Shown here piece after piece: positions 23,851 to 36,015 of a DNA stretch of 64,000 bases. Every line of letters begins with the position of its first letter. Position 1 is the first letter of the stretch. The DNA is from Prorocentrum cordatum (taxonomy: Eukaryota; Sar; Dinophyceae; Prorocentrales; Prorocentraceae), in contig CAUYUJ010000148.1 in NCBI GenBank assembly GCA_963575745.1, positions 603,344-667,343 of the forward strand. The letters run 5' to 3'. A program made the position numbers and the translations under genes. The notes beneath the pieces are model-generated. The model ran no database searches. It was not told where the DNA came from and saw only the letters and a program-made list of their open reading frames with translations.

Positions 23851-24954
23851 GCTCGCTTCCTGACCAAACCTTGGGGTACCCCCCCCCCATCTACGAATCC
23901 CCGACGTCCCTCCAGCATGCGGCCGCGCATCCAACTGGGCGGCGGCGCATTTGCGACGACGCTGCCAATACGATGACCCACCACTCGCCTCTTTTACAGG
24001 GTGCGCCCGCGCCGCTGCTACAGAGAGATGTCATAACAATGACAATCCAACCAGAGCACCTCATACTCCTCCTCCACCTGCTCTTCCCCTTCCCTCCACC
24101 GAACATCCCCCTCTTCCTCCCTCTTCTGCTCCTCCCTCCTCCCCGTCCTCCTCCTCCTCCTCACCCTCCAACTTCCCTCCGTCCCTCCTCAATCCTGACA
24201 GTCTCCATCCTCTTCATCCAGGATCCATCCGTCCTCCTCTTCTTCTGTCCCTTCCTCGTTCTCCCTACTTCTCCCCCCCTCTTCCCCCCCTCCTTCATTC
24301 CCACGGTGGCAGAGAATGTGTATCAAAGAACGCGAGATTACCATGCAAACAACGACCCGTATAGAACTCTTCCCACTACAAACAAAAAAACTGGTGATAT
24401 TACTCCAGTGCCAGCGCCCTCGTAGCAGGCAGGACGACGGAGAAGACAAAGGCCGAACCAAAGTCAAAAGCAGTGATGACGACGGGAACCCCGAAACAAA
24501 GCGGGATGAGAGACAAAATGCCGAAAAGAAAACTGAAACATGAGAAGGAACATAACGAAACGGGAGGAAGGGGCAAAGTTGGAGCTACCAAAGGCCAAAA
24601 ACGCAAAGTGGGAGGATACGGTTCTGACCCTGGAAGCAATGCAAAAAACAGACCCGATGCGCGGCAAGGGCCCCATGACGCAGGAGCGAAGCCTGTAAAA
24701 CCCCTCGGGGTAGGGAAAAGCCAAGCTCAAAGACAAGAGAGACAGGCACCTGCTGAGCTCCCCAAGAAGCAAAGCATCAAATAACAACGACACCCTGCCG
24801 CAGCGGGAAAACAAACAACACGAGACATCGAGAAAAGCCCCGAGACCGAAGCTGGCCAGGACAACAGAAGCAGCACATTCCTCGAGCTCCCAGACGGCGG
24901 GAGTAATTATGACTCTCTGAAGGTAGCCCAATATCTTGTCATCGAGTTGGTGAC
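23851..24954. other. Pyrimidine-rich and unique sequence, no gene called
   Basis: TCC-rich sequence at 24065-24300, then A-rich sequence with a Lys-rich plus-strand frame at 24473-24784. That frame has no recognisable domain, no Kozak-like context that I would trust and no leader relic, so it is not called. Confidence 0.4.
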
Positions 24955-25150
24955 GCGCATGAGGAGATTACCCATCGGTCGGAAGAAGTAGGTAGAAACA
25001 TGAGGTAGGAAGGCGGATAAGGTAGAGTGGGGTTCGGGCCCGCCTGGAGAATCACAAATCGGCTCTTGAAGTAGATTGGATCGGTCCTTGAAGTAAAAGG
25101 CGCTTGAAGTAGATTGGAATCTGGGACTACAAAAACACCTACCTTCAAAG
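24955..25150 (+). repeat. Dispersed repeat, copy 2
   Basis: Partner of 23640-23850; here 'cttgaagtagattgga' occurs twice. Confidence 0.6.
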
Positions 25151-25289
25151 ACTGCTGGGTACGGCTGCCGTTGGGAACATAGCATGCGACACCGATCTCG
25201 GAAAAGCACGCGTTCCCTCTTCTGTGCACGCCATCCCTATGCCAGGGCGTCTTCGGTGCACGCTATTAGAGGGCAAAAACTCCACATCC

Positions 25290-25430
25290 AAAATAACCAC
25301 ACCGACTCGCGAAGCCGTTTACTAGAAGCCCCCATTGAAAGAATCGAACAGGGCATGGCTGTGAAGTAAACGCAAAGGGCCGTTTAGTGAACGCCAATTG
25401 TCTGGTCCGGATGGCTGTTCCTCCCCGGAG
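25290..25430 (+). repeat. Dispersed repeat, copy 2 (partner at 15545-15700)
   Basis: Same order of 'gaatcgaacagggca', 'gtaaacgcaaa' and 'acgccaattgtc' as the copy near 15.6 kb. Confidence 0.65.
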
Positions 25431-25534
25431 CTGTCCCCAAGGTGGGGGACAGCGTGTCATGAGGGCGCTGGCGGCGCCACAGCGCACGCCATCTGTCCCA
25501 CGCCAAGGAGAGGAAGCACAAGGACTTCGACCTC

Positions 25535-25855
25535 GAGGGGAAGGAGGAGGAGGAGGAGGAGGAGGAGGAGGAGGAGGAGGAGGAGGAAAAGGAGGAGGAA
25601 AAGGAGGAGGAGGAGAAGGAAGGAGGAGGAGGAGGAGGAAGGAGGAGGAAGGAGGAGGAGGAGGACGAGGGCACGAAAAAAGTGAGCCGGCAACGCGCCT
25701 GTGCACACGCCCCAAACCCGCCACGCGAGCCCAACATCTGCGGGAGCAACGCGTCCTCCTCTGCCGCGTCCGCCCTCCTCCTGTCCTCCTCTCTCTCCTC
25801 CTCCTCCTCCTCCTCCACCACCACCACCTCTTCATCCTCCCTCCCTGCCCACCTC
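25535..25855. repeat. GGA block switching to TCC block
   Basis: GGA repeats at 25535-25675 and TCC repeats at 25760-25850 flank about 90 bases of unique sequence, so purine bias switches strand. Confidence 0.85.
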
Positions 25856-26660
25856 TATGATTATCCCCCCTTCTGTTCCTCCCTCCTCCAGCCTTCCCCC
25901 TCCCTTCTTCCTCCTTTAATCTCTCCCCCCTCTTCTGCACCTCACCCCCATGCTTTTCCACTCTTGTCCTCTCGGTAAGGGTTCAGGGCTTACTGATATC
26001 TGATGTCCCTCGGCTCACGCTGGAGCTTATACGATGTCTCAAGAATGATCTGGTTATCTCTGGATGTACATCGTTACATATGGATGCGACTTCGATGTGC
26101 GTAATGAGATATACATCGCAGGTGAGCCAGACGCGGCCAAAAGGGGGGCCACGAAGAGGGGTGTTGGCGCATCGTGGACCGAGGCATGTGCGCGGACAAA
26201 GGGGGGGTCGGGAGACCTACTGTCACAGCCCGGGCCAGGACATCTACACATCTCCAATCCCCAAAGGCCTGGGCCCCTTCCTGGGGACTGGCTTGTCATC
26301 CTGAGTCGTTGTTTGACGGTGCCGAGGCCTGGCAAAGGCCCCTGGAGGCCGAAAAACAACAAAAGACCTTCGGCATGCTTGTTTCGCGACGCTGAGGTGG
26401 TCTGGGGCCCCACCTTGGATGTCACCCCGGGTCCTCCCCCGCTTGAACGCCCCCGAAGGTCAAGAACAACCAAGAGGGGGGCGTCCAAGAGGGGCGTGCA
26501 AATCATGGCCGGCGGCATGTGTGCGGCCCAAGGGGGGGGGGCGGCGACGTAATGAAATACGAAGAGGCGCCCCGAAATCTGAGGAAATATCGTGGCCCAC
26601 GCCATGATATCGACTCCCCCCCGGTCATCACCCCCCTCTTGGCCGCCCCCTGAGGAGGAG
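25856..26660. other. Unique sequence with G-runs, no gene
   Basis: Several 'gaggggg' runs and related short motifs near 26150, 26205, 26475 and 26530; no coding frame recognised. Confidence 0.4.
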
Positions 26661-26666
26661 AAGCAC

Positions 26667-26840
26667 AGCGGCAGGGGCGAGGGGCAACGAGAAGGGGCGG
26701 GACTGGCACGGGAGGGGACGCATCGACCTGGAATCGGCGCTACATCGCCGACAGATCGGCGACAGGCCCCCGACAGTGAACCCGCACGTTGAGGGGCAGG
26801 TTGGGGCTATCGGTCCCTTATTGGCGATCCATTGTTGAGC
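26667..26840. mobile_element. MITE-A-like element, left part
   Basis: 'cctggaatcggcg', 'catcgccga.agatcggcga' and 'ccgcacg' follow the same order as in the complete copy at 36242-36438. The right terminus is missing here; a matching right end lies at 27249-27320, so the copy may have been split by later insertion. Confidence 0.45.
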
Positions 26841-26877
26841 AGGGAGCGACCATCCTGGCATTCCTATTGCCCTACCC

Positions 26878-27004
26878 CGAAATGTTCTTAGAACCCGAAA
26901 ATATTCTAAGAACAAAACCAACGTTCTTTTTTAAAATGAAAATAAATAAGCCCGATGTGATACAACAAGAAAGCCTCCGCCAATAATGTTCCAAGAACAT
27001 TTCG
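26878..27004. mobile_element. AT-rich inverted-repeat element
   Basis: 17-bp terminal arms at 26878-26894 (CGAAATGTTCTTAGAAC) and 26988-27004 pair with one mismatch. The 127-bp element is strikingly AT-rich in GC-rich surroundings and has no coding capacity, so a MITE-like insertion is the simplest reading. Confidence 0.55.
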
Positions 27005-27099
27005 TAGAGACCACAGAAGGTGTGTTAGAACATTGTTTGGTAAGGCTATAAGCGAGCCGGGACGCTTCGTCACTGCTTGAAATTGAGCGACGATCAAAA

Positions 27100-27320
27100 A
27101 AGAGTCTTACGCGAGATGACGCAGCGACCTCACGCGGTGGCTTACGCGAGGCACCAGCGCGGCAAGTCTCAATGGTGACGAGGGCGCTTACGCGAGACCT
27201 TACGCGAGCAGCTTGGGCGCAAATGCCGGCGCAATCGAACCCGTTTTTTGGGTCGCTCAGTTGGCGATTGGGGAGCGATGCATCTCCCCATGAGCCTATC
27301 CCCCCCTGTCGCTGCCCCTG
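27100..27320. repeat. 'ttacgcgag' repeats and a right-end MITE-A fragment
   Basis: 'cttacgcgag' occurs four times between 27108 and 27210. From about 27249, 'ggcgattgggg.gcgatgcatc' and 'gagcctatccccccctgtcg' match the right terminus of MITE-A. Confidence 0.5.
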
Positions 27321-28860
27321 GAGAGGAGGGCGCGGAGGCCGCCAGGCTCCGCCGGCGTCCTACAAGCCCACCAAATTCGAGGCGCCTATCATCCCGGCTC
27401 GTCCGTCGTTCGCGCGCCACACCTGTTGGGCGAGGGGCACGGCGAAGACCCCCGAGCGCTGTGGGAATAAGCGCGGCGGGAGGTTTCTCTCGCCATGTTC
27501 GGCCTCGTGGGTGCCCTCAGCGGGCCTCGGGGCTGTGAGAAACAAACCTTGGGGGTCCCAAGACCGTGTGGTGACGAACCCGGCGGCGACCTCGAAATCC
27601 GCAAAGACCTCACCGCAGGGTCCGTCACCACACGGTTTTGAGACCTCGGATGCCCCAATCGCCCGAGACATCCTCGGAGAACGACCCGAGTCCCAACACC
27701 GTGCGGTGACCCCGAATCCTCACCGACTCACCGGAAGGTGTGGTGACCTCCCCATCTGGGGGCCCCCGAAAATCAGGATGAAAAGTCGGCCCCCCGTCCT
27801 GAGAAAAGCACGACGTCGAGGCTCTGGGGAGGAGGGTGGCGCGAGGGGCGGCGGCCGTCCAACAAGCCTCGAGGGCTTCTCAAAGAAGCCGGGGGCCCTC
27901 TCGAAGGGCCGGGGAGGCTTCCGAGGTGCCTTCTCCGAAGCTGGAAGGCCCTTCTTAGGCCCCCCGTCTTCTGGAAGAGCCTCCCCCCCGCCATCTCAGC
28001 AAGCCGCCCCCCACGCGCGCCCCCCGCCCCCCTCCCCCCCGTGCGCGCCGCGAACCGAGGAAACCGAAAAGGTACCGCTGCTCCCGGGACCTCTCCTGGA
28101 GTGCACGCTGACCAGAATTGCGAGGAGGAGGAGGAGGAGGAAGAGGAGAAGCCGCGAAACGAGGGAACCGAAAGGACACCGTACTCGAGGGAGCGCCCAA
28201 GAGAGGCGCCTCTCCGAGGCCGGGAGGGCCTCTCCGCGCAGGCCCCCGCCCTCCCGGAGGCCCTCTGGGCTCCTTCCCGGGAGGCCGCTCCCCTCGCCAC
28301 GACTCGAGCAGCGGCACGGCAGCAGCGTCGCCCCCGAGGTGCGACGACGCCGGGAAGCCACACCCTCACAGAGCCGGGACGCCGGGTGCGACGACGCCGG
28401 GAAGCTGCACAATCACAGAAGGCACGGCCGGAGCCCCCGAGCCCGCCGGACCCGAGCCGGATGGATCGGCGAAGGTCCCGAGGCTCGAAGCCGGACGAAG
28501 GATTCCCCTGTGGACCGCTGCTCTGCGCGGGTCGAGCCAGGCGAAGACGCCCAGTGTGCGACACCAAGATCTCTGGTTTTTCAAGGGGACCAGGGACACA
28601 CAAATAGATACACACAAATCCCAGGATTCCCCATATTTCCCTACACTTCCTGGGTTTTTGTCCCCCCCCCACTGCCAATCTTTTCCCACATTTCCGGAGA
28701 ATCGACGATTAATTGTGTCTGTGTGTTGCTTCCCCTCCTGAGTTTTGCGCGCTGCAGTACCTTCTCCTTGTCCCACACGTCGACGCCGTGGGACCTGAGG
28801 TCGTTCCGGATGGCGTCCGCGGCCTGCCGAAGGGCAGCGCTCAGGGGGACGACCAGCTCG
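27321..28860. other. GC-rich sequence with dispersed repeats, no gene called
   Basis: Holds the partner of the 2528-2640 repeat (27660-27755), a weak copy of the 10645/49619 repeat (28070-28130) next to a GGA tract, and a short tandem 'gtgcgacgacgccgggaagc' at about 28336 and 28386. A 643-codon plus-strand frame spans this stretch but runs through all of these repeats with Arg/Pro-rich composition, so it is rejected as a gene. Confidence 0.45.
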
Positions 28861-29325
28861 GGGGAGGAGCAGCGGCCCTGGACTCGGCGTTGCATCGCCG
28901 ATGGATCGGCGGTGGAGAGAGGGAACAGCAATCCGCAGAACAAAAAACAGTCGGAGCTCTGCGCGAATTTCTTGTATTATTGGAGCTCATCCCTGGCGCG
29001 CGGAGCGCGCCAGAAGGCCAGCGACGACCCAAGAAGTCCGCGCAAAGCTCCAAACGTTTCAGCGCGTTTGCGTCACTTATTTGTCTTCATATTTTCATTG
29101 TGATTATTGCTATCATTATTGACACTCTTACAACATGTCTTATTTATTCGTAGTATCAGTCTGCTTCTTCTTGTAATTATACTATTCTGATTCGCATGAG
29201 TATGCTTAGTCTGATTTTATTATTCCTCGAGATAGGCGACCCTGCAAGGACGTGGCGGGCTGGGCCTGTCAGCCCACCTCCAGCGACCCATGGGCGATTG
29301 GGGGACGCTGCATCCCCCCCATCGG
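28858..29325. repeat. Further partial MITE-A pieces
   Basis: 'catcgccgatggatcggcg' at about 28893-28912 resembles the left part, and 'tgggcgattgggggacgctg' at about 29288-29310 the right part, with unrelated sequence between. Confidence 0.35.
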
Positions 29326-29435
29326 TGGTTCAGAGGTGGGGCCCTGAGAGGTGGGGTCCTGAGGGATGGGGTTCTGAGGGGTGGGGTCCTGAGGGATGTG
29401 GTGGGTTCGAAGGTGGGGTCCTGAGGATAGGCAGG

Positions 29436-30113
29436 GATCCGAGGGTGAATGTGCGTCGTGTGAAGCACCTCGCCCTCAGGACCCCAGCCCATCCCTCAGG
29501 ACCCCGTCTTTGAGGGCGTTTCTGTATTTTCGGCGATAGTGGGCATTAAAGGTGGGGGGGAGGGGCCAGGGGGGGGTATAATGTCACGCCTCCCCCCGCC
29601 GTGCGCACGGCGGCAGTGCCCAGAGCGCACTGGGGGGGACGGGCGTTACGTTTCGCGGGGGGGCCTGGGGCTGTAACGCCGGGGGTGACATTATAGGGGG
29701 GGCCTGAGGATAGGAAGCTGGGCGAAGGCTGGAAAATCCGTGGCTGCTAAAACGGTCTCCCCAGAAGAACAAAACAAATTCCCAGAAAAAAAGCTCAACG
29801 CACTAAGTGCTGAACAGGCGACTTCCCGAAACTGGGTTTTAGCAGCCACGGGTTTGCCAGCCTTCGCCCGGCTTCTGATGAGGATCGCAAGGGACCCAAG
29901 GGTGAATTTGCGTCGTTTGAGGCACCTCGCTCTTGGGAGCCCCATCCCTCGGGGCCCCATCTTGAGCGTGTGTCTTCATTTTCGGGGATAGTGGGCATTA
30001 TAGGGGGGGGAGGAGGCGCCAGGGGGGGGGTATAATGTCACGCCTCCCCCCCCCCGCCGTGCGCACGGCGGCAGTGCCCGGAGCGCACTGGGGGGGGGAG
30101 GGGCGTTACGTTA
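29436..30113 (+). repeat. Two copies of a ~220 bp segment flanking MITE-B
   Basis: Copy 1 (29436-29655) and copy 2 (29893-30113) share 'agggtgaat.tgcgtcg', 'tttcgg.gatagtgggcatta', 'tataatgtcacgcctccccc' and 'cgtgcgcacggcggcagtgc'. The MITE-B element at 29714-29875 sits between them. Confidence 0.75.
29714..29875. mobile_element. MITE-B element, copy 1
   Basis: Arms of about 40 bases (29714-29755 and 29837-29875) are near-perfect reverse complements built on 'gggcgaaggctgg' and 'ccgtggctgctaaaac'. The 80-base interior is A-rich and non-coding. A second copy lies at 31358-31542. Confidence 0.7.
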
Positions 30114-30644
30114 CAAGGGAGGGCCGGGGGCTGCAATGCCCATCATGTCCCAAGCACTAAGGAAACACGCTCCAGGGCCCCATCTCTGAAGCACCGACCC
30201 CCCCTGAGCCTATCACCTACCCGGTGGTTTCGAGGTCCTAGCTCGGGCCTCCGGCCGCCGTTCGGGACGAGATCTCGGCACCCCCGCGGATGCCTCGCGG
30301 CGGAGCTCAGCTGCTAGACAGAGCCTCTCGGAGCGGGAGAACCGCTGGCAACCGACGAAGAAACGCCCGCAAAGCTCAAACCTCGTCGAAGCCGAAACGT
30401 CCCCCCTGACCCCATCCTTCGGTGGAAACCCATGGGAGGCTCCCATACCATCTTGTTGGCTCTTGCAAGCTAATCGACACTGAATCGACACGAATCGTCA
30501 CGAATCGGCGCCTTCCCACCGACTACCAAGCGCTAATCGACACTGATGCTCTCTACATAATTACGAGGGTACACAAGGCTCTCATGATTTGCTGCCGAAC
30601 CCTCTCTCCCAACTGGGCACAGTTCACCCCTCTTGAGAGGCAAA
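30114..30644. other. Unique sequence, nothing recognised
   Basis: No repeat, RNA or coding signal that I can support. Confidence 0.4.
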
Positions 30645-30823
30645 CGTATCGGGGGGACCATTTCAGGGGGGAATTATCGACCTGGAATCGGCGATATCGG
30701 CGATAGACCCCCGATAGCGAATCCGCACGCTCCTGGACGGGGTGGGCTGTCCGGCCCCTAGTGGCGGCCAATGGGCGATTGGGGGTCGATGCATCCCCCC
30801 CTGAGCCTATCCCTCCCGTATCT
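30645..30823. mobile_element. MITE-A element, diverged full copy
   Basis: Left end 'gtatcggggggacc' and right end 'atccctcccgtatc' pair, followed inward by 'tcaggggggaattatcgacc' against 'ggtcgatgcatcccccc'. Internal 'cctggaatcggcgat' and 'ccgatagcga' match 36242-36438. Confidence 0.6.
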
Positions 30824-31357
30824 TATGTTGCTCCCATCGTGCTTAAGGACCACATCCCAGAAATGACTTTGAGCACCCGGACAAGTGTCGAAAGAGTGTC
30901 CAAACAGTGTCGGACGAAGGCCTCCCAGGGCCCGACACGTGAACACCCCCCTCGAGTGGGTGGGAACGTTCTTGGTGCTCGAAATTCTTTCTCGTGACCA
31001 AGGCTGAAGTAGGTTGGAACTACACCCTGCGAAATGCTTAAGAAATCATGGGTTCAGAAACTCATAGTCTCAGACATTAAGTAAAACCCAGAACTTCTAT
31101 CAAAATCTTGGGGTTTACATTGGAAAGTTAAGAATAATCGAGACTCTGGCCGAAACCATAAGTTGTCTTGAGCATCGCCTAGGGTGTACCCCGTATCGCT
31201 GCCCCCAATCCCTGACGTTGCCCCCCGGCGCCTGCCAGTCGTGGCGGTCCCTGGCGCTCTCGCGCCCCGCCACCAGCGCCACGATGGCGGCGTCCGTGAG
31301 CGTCGCGGCCGAGGGCGAGGAGGTCACGGCCGAGCTCAGCCCTGCGGGCAGGGGTGG
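30824..31357. other. Unique, locally AT-richer sequence, no gene
   Basis: No coding frame or repeat partner recognised. Confidence 0.4.
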
Positions 31358-31542
31358 GAAGCTGGGCGAAGGCTGGCAAATCCGTGGCCGCTGACACGGT
31401 CTTCCCGCAGGCAAAAGACAAAGTCCCCGGAATAAAACTCAGCGCACCGGATAGTAAACGGGCTGCTTCCCGGAAGAAGAAATCAAACTCTCAAAGAGCC
31501 CCGTTGTAGCAGCCACGGGTTTGCCAGCCTTCGCCTGACTTC
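31358..31542. mobile_element. MITE-B element, copy 2
   Basis: Arms 31358-31399 and 31506-31542 match those at 29714-29875 ('gctgggcgaaggctggcaaa' and 'tttgccagccttcgcc'), while the interior is different in length and sequence. Confidence 0.7.
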
Positions 31543-31639
31543 TGAAAAGGGGAGACAATAGCGGTCCTCCCAAATGGGGTCCGAGTAGATGGGGTCGGAC
31601 GATCGCGCCGCATCGGCGACGTCGGCGACGCATCACCGA

Positions 31640-32315
31640 CGTCGGCGTGGAGAACATCGGGGTCCACAACGAGCCGCATCGCCGATGCATTGACGATGCG
31701 GCGCGGCCCCCCGATCCATTCAACTCGGAACCCAGTTGGAAGGCATAGAGGCAGATACCTCCCGAACTAGGACAATAATGATGCCATGATGCGAACTGCT
31801 CGAGATACGAGGCAGGTCTGAAGTACCTAGATGAGGCGCAGAAGGACATACGAGTACGATGTACAGATGTTGGAGGCGAATGCCCGACGCCAGCATATAG
31901 CAAACACATGGTATAGTATATCGTTTCCCGAGCGGTGTGGTCAGAAAGCGCCCACCGCGGATCTCATACTATAAGATTCCCGAGCTGTCGCGTCAACCTT
32001 TCGTGGCCGACGCATGCATCGTTTAAGTATGTTTGGGCGGTGCCGAACATGAGACCCCCAAGCCAGGACGATAATGATGCCATGATACGAATGACTCGGG
32101 ATACGTTGCAGGAATTCCGAAGTATCCAGAGGCCCTCGTTTCTGCAGCCCCTGTGGAGCAGTAGGAAAGATCTGGGCCGCTTGCTCATGACTCATGGCCG
32201 CCTGCTCCTCTCTGACACGTAGGGCTCCACGTCGGCGATGCCTCGGCGTGGAGCACATCGGGGTCCGCATCGAGCCGCATCGCAGGTGCATCGAAGGGGC
32301 GGCGCGCTCCTCGGA
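31640..32315. repeat. Two interleaved dispersed repeats
   Basis: Motif A ('cggcgtggag.acatcgggg' through 'ggcgcg') occurs at 31645-31715 and 32240-32315; motif B ('ataatgatgccatgat' and 'gagatacg'-like) at 31765-31830 and 32060-32125. Their order is reversed between the halves although orientation is kept. Confidence 0.55.
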
Positions 32316-33400
32316 TCCCCACCTGCTCAGAGCCCCGTTTGGGAGGGCCGGAGGGAAGAAACATCCATCCGCCACGGCCAGGCCTCCGACGAGAGAGCAC
32401 CGTGGGCCCAGGCCCCGCTGGACAGCAGGGCCTCCCTGCCTCGCCAGAAGCCACTGTCCACACAGGCCTCCGAGGCGACGACTGGGGCGAATAGCCCAGG
32501 GGAGGGCAACACATGTGTCCAGGGGCGCCGATGGTTGATGTATTCGGCGAGGCTATCCAGCGAATGCGTGTAATGTCCGCCTCTGGGCGATTCGCCCCCC
32601 CGAACGGGGCTCGTAGAGGCTTCATGTTGCTAGATCAACCCCCCGACATCTGGCGTCTTGATGCCCTCGTGTGGCTCTGACAAGCCTGACCTGGACCGAG
32701 CCGCGAAACCAGATCGGACAGGAAACGTGTCGCGTCGCGCAAGCATCGGCGCGGCATCGAATCGGGATCGGACTGCTTGGGATCACGGATCGGGCTCAGC
32801 ACATGAAGCCAGAGAAGGACTCGCGTCATGTCTGCTCGGATCGGATCGAGACCACCAGGTGGCCACATCCGAACCCCACCCCCTCCGACCATCGCTCCTC
32901 ATGCCTTCCAGGGGAGGCGGGGGCAGGGTTCGGACCCCGCCGAGTGCTCGACGAATTCCCAACCCTGCCCCCGCCGCCAATCGAGTCCCCTGAGCCGCTG
33001 ATGGGCGAGGGCACAGTCGGGGCCCGACCACAGGGGAAGCCTTCCACGAGAAACCCAGCCTGAGACCCCAGAGCGTCCCCTGATGCCTGGTCTGGGCACG
33101 TCACGCTCTTCCCGTCGCACGACCATCGAAGCCCAAGAAACCCACGGCACCCCGGAGGCAAGCAGGGTGGTTCTTGGCATGGGCCTCCAATGCAGGCTTC
33201 GCATTTCGCCGCCGAGCAGAGGGGCGGGACATCCAGATCGTCTCCAGAAAGCTGGAGCTCCGTGCGCCCTGGCCGCTAGCCAGGGCCACTCGGAACGACC
33301 TCCGGCGCCCCCAGGGTGGAACCCGGAGGCCATCCGAAGACCTCCGCAGCCCTTGCAGGACGCTGGACGTCTGTTGGACCCCCTGCGCGCGGGGGCGAGG
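32316..33400. other. Unique GC-rich sequence, no gene recognised
   Basis: Frames on both strands overlap without domain content. No repeats were noticed. Confidence 0.4.
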
Positions 33401-33950
33401 AGGGTGAGGGGGACGGGGGGGAGGGGGAGGGGGAGGGGGAGGAGGAGGAGAAAGAGGAGGAGGAGGAGGAGCAGGAGCAGGAGGAGAAGGAGGAGGAGGA
33501 GGAGCAGGAGAAAAAGGAGGAGCAGGAGGAGGAGAAGGAGAGGAAGAGGAGGAGGAGGAGGAGGAAGTGGAGGAGGAGGAGGAGGAGGAGGAGGAGGAGG
33601 AGGCGAGGAGCAGGAGGCGAGGAGGAGGAAGGGTCCAGAAGGAGGGGCGCAGGAAGAGGGGGGGGCGACGAGGCAGGAGGGGCACGGCGAAGCGGAGGAC
33701 AACTGCGCGGAGGACCCAGCCTGCAGCGAGGCCGCCGCCCATCTGCTGCTGCTGCTGCTGCAATCCCGCCAGGCCGAGGGCGCCGTAGCCTCCCAGGCCG
33801 CCGAGGGCGGCCGCCTGGACCGGGGCGAGCGAAACTTCACGCAGCCTCGTCCCAGCGGGGGGGAAGAGGGAGAGGAGGAGGAGGAGGAGGAGGAGGAGGA
33901 GGAGGAGGAGGAGGAGGAGGAGAAGGAAGAGGAGGAGCAGGCCTGATCGG
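33401..33950 (+). repeat. GGA/GAG blocks
   Basis: GGA repeats at 33405-33660 and 33860-33945 with a CTG-containing unique segment between. Long Glu/Gly or Leu/Pro/Ser frames here are artefacts. Confidence 0.9.
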
Positions 33951-34204
33951 GGGGGGGAGGCCCAGGCCCTCGAAGGAACAGCTCGTCCTTCCTAGGTCCA
34001 GACGAAACTACACTGACACACATCAAACCGAAAATGTGCCCGAGTGTGACCGAAACCGGCGCCCGAACATCTCCGAAGCCGCCAGAGTGTGATCGACATT
34101 CCTGGTGCGAAGCCAAGACGATTCGCAGTTTCGGAAAAAAGTTCGGTCACGCTACATGTTCGGTCACAGCGTCGGGCACGTTGTCGATCACATGTCTGAT
34201 CCGG

Positions 34205-35054
34205 TCACACACACACACACACACACAACAACAACAACAACAACAATCATTTTACCCGAACGCGTGGTGTTCTCCCCAGTGCCAGGGTTTTCATACGACA
34301 CCAGGCAATACCCCCACTTCGTGGGGGGGGCATTACAAGCTCTACCAAATATCCAAACGACTCTTCGCGACCACCCAAACCCAGCTTCCCGCCCTATGAC
34401 GTTGGGACACTTCACTTCGTGGCGTGCGGACGACCGTGGCTACTACACTGGCGTGGGCACACCCACAGAACCCAATGGTTTTTGGAGATTTCGGCGTGCG
34501 CGCGCGAAGAAAAAACGAATGTGTCCCGCATGGTATTATTTGACAGGGATGATGGCCCTGGCAGGTGCGCAACCGTTGTCGCAGAAGTTCGAAAAAGTTG
34601 CTCGCAAAAGCCCGTTTGACAGAAATGTTTAAAAAGTGTTGGTTTTCCTACGAATCCGCAAGAGCGCGCGGGATGAGATTTTGACATTTTTTGTTGAAAA
34701 ACCATTGGTTTTTTGATGTTTTTATGTTAAAATCGCTCCGAACACTAAGCTTTTGGAAGGATTTCGTCTTGCGCGCGCGAATGTCCACTTTACCTTATTT
34801 TTTGCAAGGGATTCTTGAAATTTGATTATATTAGAACAAGAAATGTCATTTTATAGTGTTTTTTGCAAGGGAAAACGGATTACAACAAAACAACCGGATC
34901 TTGATGACATCGTATTACCTGAGGCTTCCTCACGAAAATGATGAAAATGTAGCTGCGGCCTAGGCGGCGCAGGGGGGCCGTGCACCAGGGGCCCAACAAT
35001 AATTATTCTTTAGAATTAATAATGTTCAACAACAACAACAACAAAAACAACAAT

Positions 35055-35085
<31 letters not shown>

Positions 35086-35096
35086 TCATCAACAAT
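34205..35096 (+). repeat. ~866 bp unit, copy 1
   Basis: Begins in a (CA)n/(CAA)n tract and runs from 'tcattttacccgaacgcg' (34247) to the (CAA)n tract at 35025-35110. It contains a hairpin CCCCCAC-TTC-GTGGGGG and an AT-rich core (34600-34920), unlike its GC-rich surroundings. No convincing gene. The unit is repeated directly from 35111. Confidence 0.88.
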
Positions 35097-35980
35097 AACA
35101 ACAACAACAATCATTTTACCCGAACGCGTGGTGTTCTCCCCAGTGCCAGGGTTTTCATACGACACCAGGCAATACCCCCACTTCGTGGGGGGGCATTACA
35201 AGCTCTACCAAATATCCAAACGACTCTTCGCGACCACCCAAACCCAGCTTCCCGCCCTATGACGTTGGGACACTTCACTTCGTGGCGTGCGGACGACCGT
35301 GGCTACTACACTGGCGTGGGGTACACACCCACAGAACTTGGTCACTTATTCGGGGCGGTGTATGTCCCGCAAAAAAACGAATCTGTCCCGCATGGTATTA
35401 TTTGACAGGGATGATGGCCCTGGCAGGTGCGCAACCGTTGTCGCAGAAGTTCGAAAAAGTTGCTCGCAAAAGCCCGTTTGACAGAAATGTTTAAAAAGTG
35501 TTGGGTTTCCTACGAATCCGCAAGAGCGCGCGGGATGAGATTTTGACATTTTTTTTTGTTGAAAAACCATTGGTTTTTTGATGTTTTTATGTTAAAATCG
35601 CTCCGAACACTAAGCTTTTGGAAGGATTTCGTCTTGCGCGCGCGAATGTCCACTTTACCTTATTTTTTGCAAGGGATTCTTGAAATTTGATTATATTAGA
35701 ACAAGAAATGTCATTTTATAGTGTTTTTTGCAAGGGAAAACGGATTACAACAAAACAACCGGATCTTGATCAACTCGAATTACCTGAGGCTTCCTCACGA
35801 AAATGATGAAAACGTGGCTGCGGCCTAGGCGCGGCGGGGGGGGCGCGCACCAGGGGGCCCAACAATAATTATTCTTTAGAATTAATAATGTTCAACAACA
35901 ACAACAGCAACAACAACAACAAGAATAACAACAATAATAACAACAGCAACAACAACAACAACAACAAGAATAACAACAGC

Positions 35981-36015
<35 letters not shown>

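Noticed and set aside
27172-29103. 643-codon plus-strand frame
   Set aside because: It crosses several unrelated dispersed repeats and a GGA tract, is Arg/Pro-rich throughout, and shows no domain.
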